A DNA stretch of 64,000 nucleotides from Poecilobothrus nobilitatus (taxonomy: Eukaryota > Arthropoda > Insecta > Diptera > Dolichopodidae): assembly GCA_947095535.1 (NCBI GenBank), contig OX352772.1:230003196-230067195 (forward strand), given 5' to 3'. Within the stretch, counting starts at the first letter, position 1, and each line of letters starts with the position of its first letter. Positions 63,886 to 64,000 of the stretch are shown here, piece by piece. A model generated the notes under the pieces. That model made no database searches, was not told the origin of the DNA, and saw only the letters and a program-made list of their open reading frames with translations. Both the position numbers and the translations under genes were made by a program.

Positions 63886-64000
63886 GTCAAGTAAAGTTTG
63901 TACATAATAAAGAACTTTCTAGAAAATAAAAGTGTAAGATACATATTTTTATTATTAGTTTCTAATAACACATTACTGCGTGAACCTTGAATGAAGATAA
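63886..64000. other. Downstream region with poly(A) signal
   Basis: AATAAAGAACTTTCTAG at 63906 is 20 bases past the stop at 63885. No further feature. Confidence 0.4.

Overview
This window is a very AT-rich, gene-poor piece of a eukaryotic nuclear genome, almost certainly an arthropod and most likely an insect. The evidence is its mobile-element mix: BEL/Pao, Ty3/gypsy (one copy with a degenerate envelope-like ORF, as in insect errantiviruses), Ty1/copia with the copia-type internal primer-binding site, several non-LTR retrotransposons, a Maverick/Polinton, and a Helentron/DINE-like element with tandem repeats in its middle. The last item hints at Diptera, but that is an inference. I find no convincing single-copy host gene. 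The only candidate is an unrecognised ORF at the right edge (63403-63885).

Layout. 0-3.7 kb: BEL/Pao 3' end, then a CR1/Jockey-like LINE on the minus strand. 3.75-15.5 kb: a giant, apparently perfect hexanucleotide array (973 x TCATTA, then at least 944 x TCATTG) running into a 200-N gap. 15.7-19 kb: an AAT microsatellite, an internally deleted LINE, a fragment of a second Polinton and LINE 3' tails. 19.2-25.1 kb: minus-strand gypsy plus three copies of an LTR-like repeat, one carrying a MITE. 25.1-30.3 kb: LINE tail and gypsy integrase fragment (duplicated at 58.4 kb), then a copia element with a 5' LTR, itself split by a Helentron-like insertion. 30.3-34.5 kb: AT-rich repeats, a large tandem duplication and a copia RT fragment.

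34.5-50.4 kb: the most informative unit, a decayed Maverick/Polinton. Inverted repeats of about 0.7 kb (34.59-35.29 and 49.69-50.43 kb) bracket a protein-primed PolB pseudogene, a small conserved ORF of unknown role, capsid-type genes, the start of a packaging ATPase fused to a capsid ORF, and a chromodomain integrase. PolB is split by three insertions: a tRNA-headed SINE-like element with a 218-bp minisatellite core, an 860-bp element with short inverted repeats, and a 2.8-kb RNase H-type LINE with a 13-bp target duplication.

50.5-64 kb: motif and minisatellite arrays, a plus-strand env-bearing gypsy (51.5-58.0 kb) split by a minus-strand RTE-like LINE with an 8-bp target duplication, the second copy of the LINE/gypsy block, and a minus-strand copia with an internal tandem duplication.

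Almost every ORF carries stops or frameshifts, so this reads as a nested transposon graveyard, probably heterochromatic. All family assignments come from reading motifs by eye; no database search was run.
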